From contig CAJTRL010000009.1 of assembly GCA_910578715.1 (NCBI GenBank), forward strand, positions 1-64,000: 64,000 nucleotides of DNA, in the 5' to 3' direction. The notes beneath the pieces are model-generated. The model had not been told where the DNA came from. It saw nothing but the letters and a program-made list of their open reading frames with translations, and did no database searches. Below are positions 9,117 through 19,096 of the stretch, piece by piece (position 1 is the first letter of the stretch; each line of letters opens with the position of its first letter). The position numbers were made by a program, and so were the translations under genes. Origin of the DNA: an uncultured Lachnospiraceae bacterium (lineage in GTDB: Bacteria > Bacillota > Clostridia > Lachnospirales > Lachnospiraceae).

Positions 9117-9447
9117 TGTCGTGTAGTAGGATTTGGATGTCAAAAGGTGACATTTAAAATAGAAATCGGCATAATGCACAAAATGTTCCCTCGTGTCCGG
9201 TTTCGTTAAATGGATTTTCTAAATATTCCGGCAAGGTATACGAAGCCGGACGCAACCGCCGTCATTCGCATCCGTGCTCATTACGGGCTTTTGGGGACAT
9301 CCATGTCCCCAAATTGCTGAAACTGAAACGGAATATTAAGAAAGTCTCATTCAACTTCACAGGACAACTTCGTGTACATTTTGTGCATTATGCCCCTATC
9401 CATTTTTATGAGGGCGCTTTTTGACACCCGAATCCTCTTTGTCGTGC
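9117..9447. repeat. Long foldback element with cloverleaf-like centre
   Basis: The gap between kinase and regulator genes is one large inverted structure. A perfect 18-base pair of arms lies at 9168-9185 and 9377-9394, and the arms extend outward imperfectly to AGGATT-GG-TGTCAAAA on both sides. The centre has GGGGACAT-CC-ATGTCCCC (9293-9310), bounded by GCAA and TTGC. The centre resembles that of the foldback at 29.8 kb. Since the regulator and kinase genes are read in the same direction across it, it may be transcribed as a strong hairpin that lowers kinase expression relative to the regulator. Confidence 0.75.
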
Positions 9448-9464
9448 AGAGAAGACTGGTGTCC

Positions 9465-10145
9465 TTACGCTTTCCACCGGTAGCCAATGCCATACACCGT
9501 CTCGATGGAGTCCTGTGCGTTCAGTTTATCCCGCAGCCGCTTGACGGCGACGGAAAGCGCGTTTTCATCTACGAAATCAGAACTGCCTGTCCATACATAG
9601 TCGGTGAGCCGGCCGCGGGGAATCGTGATTCCGGCATTTTCGGTTAAAATGCGTAGCAGTTTCTGTTCGGTTTTGCTTAGTTCCACGGCGGCTCCGGCAT
9701 GGAAAAAGGACATTTTTTCAAAGTCAAAAAAATAGTCGCCTACCTGGAAGCAGAAGTTTTCCGGCCGTTTGTCCGTCCGCGGACTGCGCAGTCTGGCGTT
9801 TACTCTTGCCCGAAGAATCGCAAGGCTGAACGGTTTGGTAATATAATCGTCGGCGCCCTGTTCCAGCGCGGAGACGATATCCGCTTCCAGGTCGTTTGCG
9901 GTGAGCATGATAACGGGGACGGCGCAATGTTTTTTGATTTCCGTCAGAAAATTAAACCCGTTTCCGTCGGGCAGACTGGCATCCAGAAGAATCAGGGAAT
10001 AGCCTTCCGGTCCGTTTTGATTCAGTTTTTCTCTCGCTTTTTTCAGGCAGCCGCAGCTTTCCGCCATGCTCTGCTCCGAGGAAAGCGCGCGGACAAGACC
10101 GTCTGCCAGGGATTTGTCGTCTTCTATAATCAGAATATGATTCAT
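9465..10145 (-). CDS. OmpR/PhoB-family response regulator
   Basis: A 226-residue DNA-binding regulator. The receiver domain has the acidic pair EDD near the N-terminus, the phospho-acceptor Asp in LILLDASLPDG, the Thr in IMLTAND, and the Lys in YITKPFS. A winged-helix effector domain follows (about residues 130-226, with ELSKTEQKLLRIL and VKRLRDKL). The start at 10145 follows GGAG by 6 bases. It heads a minus-strand unit of regulator, kinase, ATPase and permease and likely controls the transporter. A TATAAT box sits upstream near 10178-10183 on the minus strand. Confidence 0.92.
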   Translation of the reverse strand: MNHILIIEDDKSLADGLVRALSSEQSMAESCGCLKKAREKLNQNGPEGYSLILLDASLPDGNGFNFLTEIKKHCAVPVIMLTANDLEADIVSALEQGADDYITKPFSLAILRARVNARLRSPRTDKRPENFCFQVGDYFFDFEKMSFFHAGAAVELSKTEQKLLRILTENAGITIPRGRLTDYVWTGSSDFVDENALSVAVKRLRDKLNAQDSIETVYGIGYRWKA

Positions 10146-10387
10146 ACGAATCTCCATTTCTGCATTTTATATTTTTATGCGGTTATTATACTTGATTCGG
10201 GAAAAAAAGGAAATCTTTTTATCTGGAAGAACTTTTTTTGGCAAAAGCCGGAAAATGGAAGGCATGGATGAAATGGGAAGCAAGTTTTTTGGAAAAATCT
10301 AACAAAATTCGTAATATTGCGCTTCCTTTTATCGTCAGAATGTTGTATTATTTTAATTATAAAGACTATATGATGGAGGGCTAAATT

Positions 10388-11596
10388 ATGGCAAAAGAAA
10401 TGATTGCAATGCTTCTTGCCGGCGGACAGGGTTCCCGTCTGTACGCGTTGACGGAGAGGCTTGCCAAACCGGCGGTTCCATTTGGGGGAAAATATCGTAT
10501 TATCGACTTCCCGCTTTCTAACTGTGTCAATTCGGGAATCGATACGGTAGGTATTCTGACGCAGTATCAGCCGCTGGTGCTGAATGAGTATGTGGGTAAC
10601 GGCCAGCCGTGGGACCTGGACAGACTCTACGGGGGCGTACATGTTCTGCCGCCTTATCAGAAAGCGGACAAATCGGACTGGTATAAGGGAACGGCCAATG
10701 CGATTTATCAGAATCTTTCTTTTATTGAGAGATATGACCCGGAATATGTTATCATTTTGTCCGGCGACCAGATTTGCAAACAGGATTACAGCGATTTCCT
10801 GAAATTCCACAAGGAGAAGGACGCGGAATTCAGCGTAGCGGTCATGGAGGTTCCATGGGAGGAAGCGCCCCGTTTCGGTCTGATGGTTGCGGATGAGAAC
10901 GACCGGATTACGGAGTTCCAGGAGAAGCCGAAGAATCCGAAATCCAACCTGGCATCTATGGGTATTTACATATTTAACTGGGATATTTTGAAAAAATATC
11001 TGGAAGAGGACGAGGCGGACCCAAATTCCGATAATGATTTCGGTAAAAATATCATCCCGAATCTGCTTCGTGATAACCGCAGGATGTACGCTTATCATTT
11101 CAGCGGTTACTGGAAAGATGTAGGAACCATCTCTTCTCTGTGGGAAGCGAATATGGAAGTTCTCGACCCGGATAACAGCGGCATCAACCTGTTCGACGAA
11201 GACTGGAAGATTTACAGCCGGAAAGCGGCGCTGCCCGGACAGAAAATTGCGGCAGGCGCTGTTGTGGAAAATTCCATGGTGACGGATGGCTGTCAGATTA
11301 AAGGTACGGTCAGACATTCGATTCTGTTTGAAGGCGTCAAGGTGGAAAAAGGCGCAATTATCGAAGATGCTGTTGTGATGGGCAATACGGTCGTGAAAGC
11401 GGGCGCCGTTGTGCGGCACTGCATCGTTGCGGAATACGTTACAATCGGAGAAAACGCGGTAGTCGGCGCGATGCCTTCCGGTGATGAGAACGGCGTTGCG
11501 ACCATCGGCGCGGGCATTACGATTGGGGATAATGCGAAAATCGGCCCGAATGCCATGATAAATAAAAATGTAGAAGGCGGTGAAGAGCAATGTTAA
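10388..11596 (+). CDS. glgC: Glucose-1-phosphate adenylyltransferase, catalytic subunit
   Basis: A 402-residue enzyme making ADP-glucose from ATP and glucose-1-phosphate, the committed step of glycogen synthesis. The nucleotidyltransferase signature LLAGGQGSRLYALTER lies at about residues 10-25. KPAVPFGGKYRIIDF and ILSGDQI follow, and a C-terminal left-handed beta-helix begins near residue 280. The last codons overlap glgD by 7 bases, so the two subunits are coupled. The ribosome binding site is GGAGG, 7 bases upstream. Confidence 0.97.
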   Translation: MAKEMIAMLLAGGQGSRLYALTERLAKPAVPFGGKYRIIDFPLSNCVNSGIDTVGILTQYQPLVLNEYVGNGQPWDLDRLYGGVHVLPPYQKADKSDWYKGTANAIYQNLSFIERYDPEYVIILSGDQICKQDYSDFLKFHKEKDAEFSVAVMEVPWEEAPRFGLMVADENDRITEFQEKPKNPKSNLASMGIYIFNWDILKKYLEEDEADPNSDNDFGKNIIPNLLRDNRRMYAYHFSGYWKDVGTISSLWEANMEVLDPDNSGINLFDEDWKIYSRKAALPGQKIAAGAVVENSMVTDGCQIKGTVRHSILFEGVKVEKGAIIEDAVVMGNTVVKAGAVVRHCIVAEYVTIGENAVVGAMPSGDENGVATIGAGITIGDNAKIGPNAMINKNVEGGEEQC

Positions 11597-12732
11597 ATAC
11601 GAATACAAATGCACTCGGCATTATTTTCCCGAACAGTTATGATTTGCTGGTTCCGGAACTGGTTAATATCCGTTTGATGGCGTCCATTCCTTTTGCCAGC
11701 CGTTACCGCCTGATTGACTTTACCTTATCCAGCATGACCCACAGCGATATCGGAAATGTCTCCATTATGGTGAATAACAATTATCATTCGCTGATGGACC
11801 ATCTCGGTTCCGGGCGTGAATGGGATTTGGTCCGTAAAAACGGCGGCCTGAATATCTTTCCCCCGTTTGCGGAAAAAGATTCAAAGCCCTATGTGGGCCG
11901 CGTAGGCGCGCTGGCGGGTATTCTGAATTTCCTGAAAAATCAGAAAGAAACCTATGTTATCCTGACGGATGCGAATATTGCGGTAAACTTCGATTTCAAG
12001 GCGATGCTTCAGGCGCATATCGACAGCGGCGCGGACGTTACCATCGCGTATAATGAACAGGAACTGCCGGAGAGCCTTGTAAAACTTCCGTCCAACGGAA
12101 GATGTTTCTACTATACTTTTGAGGTCGAAGACGGCAGAGTGACCAAGATTTATGTAAACTCAAAAGAGAGCGGCGTCCAGAATTTTTCGATGAATATGTA
12201 TGTGCTGGAGCGTGAATTTTTAATCAGCCTGATTGAAGAGGCTTATGTGCATGGACATGAGTTTTTCGAGCGCGATATTCTTGTACCGAAGCTGAACCAG
12301 CTGAATGTACAGGCCTATAAATGCGAAGACTATATCGCGCGCATCAATGACTTAAAGAGTTATTTTGATGAAAATATGAAACTTCTGGACGATTATAATC
12401 TGAACGCATTGTTCTCCGGCCCGCCGATTTACACGAAACTTCACGGCGGCAACCCGACCAGATATATAGACGGCTGTAAGGCCCAGAACGTGATGGCGGC
12501 GGACGGCTGTATCATCGAAGGCGAAGTGGAAAACAGCATTCTGTTCAGAAGCGTGAAGATTGCCAAAGGCGCCAAAGTGAAAAACTGTGTTCTGATGCAG
12601 GGGACCGTTGTGGAAGCGGGAGCGGATATTGAATATCTGGTTACGGACAAAAATGTTACGATTACGGCCGGCAAAGAAATGAAAGGAACGGACAGCTTCC
12701 CGGTTTATATCGGAAAGAATCAGACAGTTTAA
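11590..12732 (+). CDS. glgD: Glucose-1-phosphate adenylyltransferase, GlgD subunit
   Basis: A 380-residue GlgC paralogue, typical of Firmicutes, where GlgD has little or no activity alone but activates GlgC in a hetero-oligomer (established for the family). The signature loop LLAGGxGxRL is replaced here by IIFPNSYDLLVPEL, while ASRYRLIDFTLSSM and the beta-helix C-terminus remain. It overlaps glgC and is followed by a strong terminator, so glgC-glgD looks like a two-gene operon. Other glycogen genes are not in the window. Confidence 0.95.
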   Translation: MLNTNTNALGIIFPNSYDLLVPELVNIRLMASIPFASRYRLIDFTLSSMTHSDIGNVSIMVNNNYHSLMDHLGSGREWDLVRKNGGLNIFPPFAEKDSKPYVGRVGALAGILNFLKNQKETYVILTDANIAVNFDFKAMLQAHIDSGADVTIAYNEQELPESLVKLPSNGRCFYYTFEVEDGRVTKIYVNSKESGVQNFSMNMYVLEREFLISLIEEAYVHGHEFFERDILVPKLNQLNVQAYKCEDYIARINDLKSYFDENMKLLDDYNLNALFSGPPIYTKLHGGNPTRYIDGCKAQNVMAADGCIIEGEVENSILFRSVKIAKGAKVKNCVLMQGTVVEAGADIEYLVTDKNVTITAGKEMKGTDSFPVYIGKNQTV

Positions 12733-12754
12733 GGTGACGAAAAGGTTTTCGTCT

Positions 12755-12790
12755 GGCAGAATGGCGGCACGCCATTCTGCCTTCTTTATT
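12755..12790 (+). terminator. Intrinsic terminator after glgD
   Basis: A perfect 12-base-pair stem GGCAGAATGGCG with a 3-base loop is followed by TTCTTTATTT. It closes the glgCD unit before greA. Confidence 0.9.
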
Positions 12791-12815
12791 TGAAAAAGAA
12801 AAGGAGCTATTACAG

Positions 12816-13319
12816 ATGCACAACGAACTGACCCGGAAAGACATCGAAAAGATGAAGGAGGAAATCGAGTACCGTAAGCTGGTGGTGCGCAAAGAAGCAT
12901 TGGAAGATGTGAAAACGGCAAGAGCCCATGGAGATTTGAGCGAAAATTTTGAATATCATGCGGCCAAAAAAGTCAAAAACCAGAACGAGAGCCGCATCCG
13001 GTATCTGGAACGGATGATACGGACGGCGGTTATCATTTCCGATGAATCGGCGGAAGATGAAGTTGGCGTAAACAATACCATAGAGGTATACTTTGAAGAG
13101 GATGGAACGACTGAAAAATATAAACTGGTTACCACGGTGCGGGGCAATTCTCTGGAAGGTCTTATCAGTACGGAGTCGCCGCTCGGAAAGGCGCTTCTCG
13201 GCCATAAAGCGGGCGACCGGGTGTATATCGAAGTGAATCCTTCTTACGGTTATTATGTGGTGGTAAAGTCGATTGAAAATACGGTGGATGACGGCAGCGA
13301 CAAGCTCAGAAGTTTTTAA
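12816..13319 (+). CDS. GreA/GreB-family transcript cleavage factor
   Basis: A 167-residue protein with the two Gre domains. The N-terminal antiparallel coiled coil (about residues 1-75) carries the acidic tip: AHGDLSENFEYHAAK contains the conserved D-LSEN-EY. The C-terminal FKBP-like domain follows (about 85-160), with STESPLGKALLGHKAGD. Such factors bind the RNA polymerase secondary channel and promote cleavage of backtracked RNA. Length is close to GreA (158). A second GreA copy elsewhere cannot be excluded, so no symbol is given. Confidence 0.9.
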   Translation: MHNELTRKDIEKMKEEIEYRKLVVRKEALEDVKTARAHGDLSENFEYHAAKKVKNQNESRIRYLERMIRTAVIISDESAEDEVGVNNTIEVYFEEDGTTEKYKLVTTVRGNSLEGLISTESPLGKALLGHKAGDRVYIEVNPSYGYYVVVKSIENTVDDGSDKLRSF

Positions 13320-13475
13320 GGCGGGGGCTTTCGTTTTTTCACAGCCGGAGAATCAAAGGCTGGCATAACTTTTCCCAGACAGGCATATATAGTGTAAAGA
13401 GAAACAGGAATGTCCTTCACCGGGCATTCTGTAATCGGAATATGCAATACATCGGCGCTTGAGGAGGAAAAGGAT

Positions 13476-16232
13476 ATGTATGAAATGAAAACAGCGGCAG
13501 AAACCGTCCGGTTGCTGCATTCTGACCGGGAAAAAGGGCTGGACAGGCATGAAGTCTTAGAAAGGCGGACAAGGCAGGGGGCCAACCGGCTTAGGGAACA
13601 GGCGGGAAAGAGTATCTGGCAGATGATACTGGGACAGTTAAACGACCCGCTGATTCTGATTCTGATTGCGGCGATGGCCATTTCCCTTCTGCTGGGGGAA
13701 GCCGGGGATGCGGTCATCATTGTTACCGTCGTCGTATTAAACGCCGCTATCGGCGTCATTCAGGAAGGAAAAGCCGGAAAAGCGGTGGAAGCGCTAAAGA
13801 AGATTTCCTGTCCTCAGGCGGTCGTCGTCCGGGATGGAAAAACTGTGAAACTGTCTGCGGAAGAGCTGGTTACGGGGGATATTGTGCTGCTGGAAGCGGG
13901 CAGTATGGTTCCGGCCGATATGCGTCTGATTGAAGCACAGGGAATTCAGATAGAAGAGTCTACCCTTACGGGAGAGTCTGCCCCGGTGGAAAAGTCCGCA
14001 GACTATGTGGAGGAAATACAGGGGGATAACAGCAGCGCGAATATGGCTTATATGTCCACTTATGTGACGAGGGGGCGGGGAAAGGGCGTCGTGACGGCAA
14101 TCGGGATGGATACCCGCATCGGACATATTGCGGACATGCTGCATGAGACCGGCGAAAGGTTGACGCCTCTGCAGGTAAAACTGGGCGAGCTCGGAAAAGT
14201 GCTGAGCATCCTTGCCGTAGCAATCTGTGCGCTGCTTTTTGGCATCGCCGTCTGGCAGAAGCGGGATGTGGGAGAGATGCTTTTAACCTCCGTTTCCCTG
14301 ACGGTGGCGGCCGTGCCGGAAGGGCTTCCGGCCATTGTTACGATTGTGCTTGCGCTCAGCGTATCGAGGATGGTGCGGGCAAGAACCATTGTGAGGAAGT
14401 TATCCTCGGTGGAAACGCTGGGAGCGGTGGACGTGGTCTGCTCGGACAAGACCGGCACGCTGACACAGAACCGGATGACGGTTACGGAATGTTATCTGGA
14501 TGGCAGAATGGTGGAACGGGAAAAATTCCCCCATTTTTTTAACGGACAGTTGTGGCAGAATGCGGAATGGGAGAAGAGCGGCAGAGCGCATTTTCTGCTG
14601 GGCTGTATTTTGTGCAACGACGGAGCCTCTTCCAAAGAAGGCGGTTTTGGCGACCCGACGGAGCTGGCGCTTGTCCGTATGGCGGAAGAATGCGGAATTG
14701 CGGTAGATGAACTCAGAAGCCGCTTCCCGCGGAAAGAGGAAAAGGGATTCGATTCCGAGCGGAAAATGATGACCACATCTCATTTGATGAAAGGCAGTTC
14801 CCAGAGCGGCCGGAAGAACGCATATTCCAAAGGGGCTGCAGAGAAAATATTGGAGCGCTGTACTTATTTTTATCAGAACGGGAGAAAATGCGCTCTGCAC
14901 GACAGTGAGCGGACGGCGCTTACGGGAGTGCTTGCCGGACTGATGAATGAAGGCAGAAGGGTGCTCGCCATCGCAATGAGGCCGGACGGCGGGTTAGAAG
15001 AGTCGGACATGGTGTTTTTAGGATTTGTCAGTATGCAGGACCCGGTCAGGCCGGAAGCTGTGGAAGCCGTGGAAGAATTTCGGAAGGCCGGTGTTTCTAC
15101 GGTAATGATTACCGGAGACCACCAGAGCACCGCTTTTTCCATCGCTAAGGAACTGGGAATTGCATCTTCCCTGAACGAATGTGTTTCCGGCCGGGAACTG
15201 GATGCGATGGAAGAGCCCCTTTTTCTGAAAAAACTGCCGCTTTTGAAGGTTTTTGCCAGGGTGACGCCGGAGCATAAAGTCAGGATTGTGGAAGGGTTTA
15301 AGAAACTTGACAAGACGGTGGCAATGACGGGAGACGGCGTCAACGACGCTCCCTCTTTACAGACCGCGGATATCGGAATCGCCATGGGAAAGAACGGGAC
15401 GGATGTGGCGAGAAACGCCGCCGATTTTGTCCTGATGGACGATAATTTCGCGACGATACATCTTGCCATAAAAGAGGGCAGGGGCATCTATGAAAATATC
15501 AGAAAATCGGTGCTGTTTCTGCTTTCCTCCAATCTGGGAGAAATCATGACGATGCTGGTTACGATTATCGCGCGTTTCCCGAGTCCCTTAAAGGCGAGCT
15601 TCATCCTGTGGATTAATCTGATTACGGATTCGCTGCCGGCGCTGGCGCTCGGTGTGGACGATAACGAGACCGATTTGCTGATGAAGGAGCCGCCCAGAAA
15701 AAAGGGAGAATCTCTTTTCGCCAAAGGAGGGCTTCTGTGCGTGCTCTGTTACGGCTTTGTGATTGGCGGTGTGAGCCTTGCGGCTTTTCTGAAAGTGCCT
15801 TACGACCGGCTGGTGGCGGAAAATATTCCGATTAGTTTACATAATATTATGGAAAGCTATCGGATATCGGCCGTTTTAGTCAAAGCGCAGACCCATGCCT
15901 TTACGGTGCTCGGCATGAGCCAGCTTTTTCATGCGGTCGGGATGCGGGATGTAAACCGCTCTATTTTCAGGATGAATCATAAGAAAAATCCGTTCATGAT
16001 TCTGGCGCTTGTTTTCGGTCTGATTTTACAGTTTGCGGTGACGGAGATTGAACCGCTGATTGCTCTTTTTGGCACGGTAAAACTGGAATGGATGGAATGG
16101 GGACAGCTTCTTGCCCTGTCGCTGACGCCGGTAATTGTGCATGAGCTTCTCGTCGCCGTTTATTACGGGGTGGAAAAGAAGGGCGTCACAGAAGCGTGCC
16201 CAGAGCCAGTAGCAGAAGAAACAGTCCGCTGA
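13476..16232 (+). CDS. Calcium-translocating P-type ATPase (P2-type)
   Basis: A 918-residue membrane pump. The N-terminal cation-ATPase domain is followed by the actuator loop with TLTGES, the ion-site helix AAVPEGLPAIV, the phosphorylation site CSDKTGTLTQNRMT, the nucleotide-binding domain with KGAAEKILERC, and the hinge TGDGVNDAP. The last helices carry NLITDSLPALALGVDD. PEGLP plus N-x-x-TD in helix 6 fits SERCA/PMCA-like Ca2+ ATPases. ATG 13476 was chosen because GAGGAGG lies 8 bases upstream. The gene overlaps the convergent ytaF gene by 47 bases. Confidence 0.92.
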   Translation: MYEMKTAAETVRLLHSDREKGLDRHEVLERRTRQGANRLREQAGKSIWQMILGQLNDPLILILIAAMAISLLLGEAGDAVIIVTVVVLNAAIGVIQEGKAGKAVEALKKISCPQAVVVRDGKTVKLSAEELVTGDIVLLEAGSMVPADMRLIEAQGIQIEESTLTGESAPVEKSADYVEEIQGDNSSANMAYMSTYVTRGRGKGVVTAIGMDTRIGHIADMLHETGERLTPLQVKLGELGKVLSILAVAICALLFGIAVWQKRDVGEMLLTSVSLTVAAVPEGLPAIVTIVLALSVSRMVRARTIVRKLSSVETLGAVDVVCSDKTGTLTQNRMTVTECYLDGRMVEREKFPHFFNGQLWQNAEWEKSGRAHFLLGCILCNDGASSKEGGFGDPTELALVRMAEECGIAVDELRSRFPRKEEKGFDSERKMMTTSHLMKGSSQSGRKNAYSKGAAEKILERCTYFYQNGRKCALHDSERTALTGVLAGLMNEGRRVLAIAMRPDGGLEESDMVFLGFVSMQDPVRPEAVEAVEEFRKAGVSTVMITGDHQSTAFSIAKELGIASSLNECVSGRELDAMEEPLFLKKLPLLKVFARVTPEHKVRIVEGFKKLDKTVAMTGDGVNDAPSLQTADIGIAMGKNGTDVARNAADFVLMDDNFATIHLAIKEGRGIYENIRKSVLFLLSSNLGEIMTMLVTIIARFPSPLKASFILWINLITDSLPALALGVDDNETDLLMKEPPRKKGESLFAKGGLLCVLCYGFVIGGVSLAAFLKVPYDRLVAENIPISLHNIMESYRISAVLVKAQTHAFTVLGMSQLFHAVGMRDVNRSIFRMNHKKNPFMILALVFGLILQFAVTEIEPLIALFGTVKLEWMEWGQLLALSLTPVIVHELLVAVYYGVEKKGVTEACPEPVAEETVR

Positions 16233-16821
16233 GCCAGGAAAGGTCAAAGGAAACTTTTTTCGACACGAGAAGGCCGGAAAGATAACCGAGTGAAAAAAGC
16301 AGAAAATGAAAAAAAGCCGCCGCAAAGAACAGAAAGAGAAGGGAAGTCACCTGACAGGAAAAGGCCATGCTCGCAAACATACTGTCAAGGGAGAGGGCGA
16401 GACTTAAGAAGAAGGCTTCCTTTCCGCTTAAAATCTGGACTTCCTGACGGTTGGCTTCTTCCGGTGAAAAATAAATGGTAAAGATGATGTTAAGCTGTTT
16501 GATTTTACAGGTCCAGTTGCCGATGATATCGGGGCAGGCTCTTGCCAGATGGCGTATCAGGCTTTCCAGCAGCTTTTCACAGCCGAGAAAAAACAGGAGT
16601 AAAAAGGACAGAAGCGACAGAACGGCGGATGGAAAGAGGGAAAAGAGCAGAGAGCCGGCCTGTGTCATGAGCGTGATGAAAGCGGAAGGGATGAACACGA
16701 GAAAGACTGCGGAAACGAGTTTTATATGAACTCTGGAAGCACCGTAGGAAAATCCGGCGGTCAGGGAATCGACCGAAACGGCGAGCATAAAAAGAAGCAC
16801 GGGCATGAATCGAAGGAACAT
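16186..16821 (-). CDS. ytaF: Sporulation membrane protein YtaF (MntP-like fold)
   Basis: A 211-residue membrane protein with about six helices in two halves. Each half begins with an SxDSxxA-type motif: LAVSVDSLTAGFSYG near residue 15 and LALSLDSMFASMAF near residue 142. This duplicated aspartate motif is shared with MntP/LysE-type exporters and characterises YtaF. A role in sporulation is established by expression in Bacillus, but the transported ion is unknown. The 3' end is antisense to the end of the Ca2+ ATPase gene. Confidence 0.82.
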   Translation of the reverse strand: MFLRFMPVLLFMLAVSVDSLTAGFSYGASRVHIKLVSAVFLVFIPSAFITLMTQAGSLLFSLFPSAVLSLLSFLLLFFLGCEKLLESLIRHLARACPDIIGNWTCKIKQLNIIFTIYFSPEEANRQEVQILSGKEAFFLSLALSLDSMFASMAFSCQVTSLLFLFFAAAFFHFLLFSLGYLSGLLVSKKVSFDLSWLSGLFLLLLALGTLL

Positions 16822-16969
16822 TATGCCACCTCAAATCGTATTTTGTCATTATTTATTGTTATCATATGTAAATCTTTGGAAATTGACTGTACGCAAATCC
16901 TGAAAAATGATACTATATGATAAAGAACCCATTTTGGGCATTCATACATTGCGAAAGGGAGGACAGCCT

Positions 16970-18568
16970 ATGGAACTGATGTTTATCGGGGCGGACCACG
17001 AGGTTACTGGAAGCTGCCACTATCTGCGGGTCAATGAGACGAATATCCTGGTAGATTATGGAATGGAACAGGGGACGCAGACTTTTCAAAGCTGTGAACT
17101 GCCGGTGGAGCCGGCGTTAATTCATTACGTTTTTCTGACACATGCACATATCGACCATTCCGGGCTGCTGCCTTTTTTGTTCGCGCGGGGCTTCCGGGGC
17201 AGCATCTATACGACGGATGCTACGGCGGATTTGTGCAGCATTATGCTGCGGGACAGCGCGCACATCCAGATGCAGGAAGCGGAATGGAAAAACCGGAAGG
17301 CGAAACGGAGTTCGGAGCATGCGCCGATGGAGCCGCTCTATACGATGGAAGATGCCGACGGCGTTATCAGGCGGCTGGTTCCCTGTGATTATGAGAAAAA
17401 AATTGAAGTATGCCCCGGCGTCGTTATCCGGTTTACGGATATCGGCCATTTACTGGGCTCGGCCAGCATCGAAGTCTGGGCGACGGAAGAAGACGTTACG
17501 AGAAAACTGGTATTCTCCGGCGATATCGGCAACACCGGACTTCCGCTCATGAAGAACCCGCGGATGACGAAGGAAGCCGATTATGTCATTATGGAATCTA
17601 CCTACGGCGACAGGAATCACAGCGAGGAAAAAGTAGATTTTGTGGCGGAGCTTTCCCGGATTCTGCAGCAGACGTTCGATGCGGGCGGCAATGTCGTCAT
17701 TCCCTCTTTTGCGGTGGGAAGAACACAGGAACTGCTGTATTTTCTGCGGCAGATTAAAGAAGAAAAGCGCGTGAAAGGACATGGGAATTTTCCGGTTTAT
17801 GTGGACAGTCCGCTGGCCGTGGAAGCGACCGGAATTTTTCAGCGTAACAGCGTGGAATGTTTTGACGAAGAGGCGATGGAGCTGATTCGCAAAGGTATCA
17901 ATCCGATTATGTTTCCCGGACTGCATCTTGCGATTACAAGCGAAGAGTCAAGAGAGATAAATTTTGAAAATACGCCGAAGGTTATTATTTCCGCTTCCGG
18001 CATGTGCGAGGCGGGAAGAATCCGCCATCATTTAAAGCACAATCTCTGGCGGAAGGAATGTACGGTGCTTTTCGTCGGCTATCAGGCCGTCGGAACGCTC
18101 GGCCGGGCAATCGTGGAAGGCATCAAAGAAGTAAAACTTTTTGGCGAGCCGATAGAAATCCGCGCGAAAATCGAGAAGCTGGTGGGGATGAGCGGCCATG
18201 CGGATAAGGCAGGACTGCTGCGCTGGATAGACGGATTTGCGCAAAAGCCGGAAAAAGTCTTTGTGGTACACGGTGATGACCGTATCTGCAAACTTTTTAC
18301 GGAATGTCTGAAAGCGGAGCATGGGTTTAATGCGTATGCGCCTTACAGCGGTACGAGATTTGATTTGATAAGCGGAGAGTTTCTTTATGAAGCGGAACCT
18401 GTTATACTCAAAAAGAAAGGGCATTTCATTTCCGATGTCTTTGCAAGGCTCGTGGCGGCCGGACAGCGGCTTATGGCGGTTATCTATAAGAACGAAGGCG
18501 GCGCGAATAAGGATTTGGGCAGATTTGCCGACCAGATTAATGAGCTGTGCAATAAATATGATAAATAG
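16970..18568 (+). CDS. Metallo-beta-lactamase/beta-CASP RNA-processing nuclease
   Basis: A 532-residue protein with the Zn-binding motif THAHIDHSG (HxHxDH, about residues 53-61). TDIGHLLGSASIEV and FSGDIGNTG supply further ligands. The beta-CASP domain has VIPSFAVGRTQELLY and SASGMCEAGRIRHHL. The C-terminal MSGHADKAGLLRW and VVHGD segments are typical of the CPSF73-like/YsbY-type RNases. It likely cleaves RNA in the cytoplasm. The start at 16970 has GGGAGG 7 bases upstream. folA follows after 27 bases. Confidence 0.88.
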   Translation: MELMFIGADHEVTGSCHYLRVNETNILVDYGMEQGTQTFQSCELPVEPALIHYVFLTHAHIDHSGLLPFLFARGFRGSIYTTDATADLCSIMLRDSAHIQMQEAEWKNRKAKRSSEHAPMEPLYTMEDADGVIRRLVPCDYEKKIEVCPGVVIRFTDIGHLLGSASIEVWATEEDVTRKLVFSGDIGNTGLPLMKNPRMTKEADYVIMESTYGDRNHSEEKVDFVAELSRILQQTFDAGGNVVIPSFAVGRTQELLYFLRQIKEEKRVKGHGNFPVYVDSPLAVEATGIFQRNSVECFDEEAMELIRKGINPIMFPGLHLAITSEESREINFENTPKVIISASGMCEAGRIRHHLKHNLWRKECTVLFVGYQAVGTLGRAIVEGIKEVKLFGEPIEIRAKIEKLVGMSGHADKAGLLRWIDGFAQKPEKVFVVHGDDRICKLFTECLKAEHGFNAYAPYSGTRFDLISGEFLYEAEPVILKKKGHFISDVFARLVAAGQRLMAVIYKNEGGANKDLGRFADQINELCNKYDK

Positions 18569-18595
18569 AACGAAGGAAAAGGCAGGGTCACGACA

Positions 18596-19096
18596 ATGAA
18601 TTTAATTGTTGCGGTGGATAATAACTGGGCAATCGGCTGTAAGGGAGGCCTCCTCGTGCGCATTCCGGGCGACCATAAAGCGTTCCGTCAGGAAACGGCC
18701 GGTAAGGTGGTAGTGCTCGGAAGAAAGACACTTCAGACGTTTCCACAGGGAATGCCTCTCGCGGACAGAACGAACATCATTCTTTCCGCAAATCCGAGTT
18801 ACCGGGTAAAGGGGGCTGTCGTCGTACACAGCAAAGAGGAACTGCTGGAAGAACTGAAAAAATACCGGGAGGAAGATATTTATATTATCGGGGGAGAGAG
18901 CGTTTACCGGATGATGCTGCCGTATTGTCAGACGGCGCATGTGACGAAAATAGACCATATTTATGAAGCGGACGCTTATTTCCCGAATCTGGACGAGTCG
19001 GAGGAATGGGAGATTACCGCGGACAGTGAGGAACAGACTTATTTCGATATTGCGTACAGCTTTATAAAATATGAACGGAAAAAGAGAAAGGCATGA
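18596..19096 (+). CDS. folA: Dihydrofolate reductase
   Basis: A 166-residue NADPH-dependent enzyme regenerating tetrahydrofolate. Visible hallmarks are AVDNNWAIG at the N-terminus, IPGDHKAFRQ (acidic active-site residue in helix B), VVLGRKTLQTFP, and IIGGESVYRMML for cofactor binding. Length matches bacterial DHFR (about 160). The usual partner thyA is not adjacent. The stop codon overlaps the start of the hybrid kinase gene, suggesting translational coupling. Confidence 0.94.
   Translation: MNLIVAVDNNWAIGCKGGLLVRIPGDHKAFRQETAGKVVVLGRKTLQTFPQGMPLADRTNIILSANPSYRVKGAVVVHSKEELLEELKKYREEDIYIIGGESVYRMMLPYCQTAHVTKIDHIYEADAYFPNLDESEEWEITADSEEQTYFDIAYSFIKYERKKRKA

Noticed and set aside
4593..10145. 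BceRS-BceAB bacitracin-type module
   Set aside because: Gene order is similar, but the permease is 891 residues with two large extracellular domains, closer to general FtsX/MacB permeases; the specific name is not supported.
10175..11614. A 479-codon open frame antisense to glgC
   Set aside because: Complement of a certain gene, with composition typical of a shadow frame.
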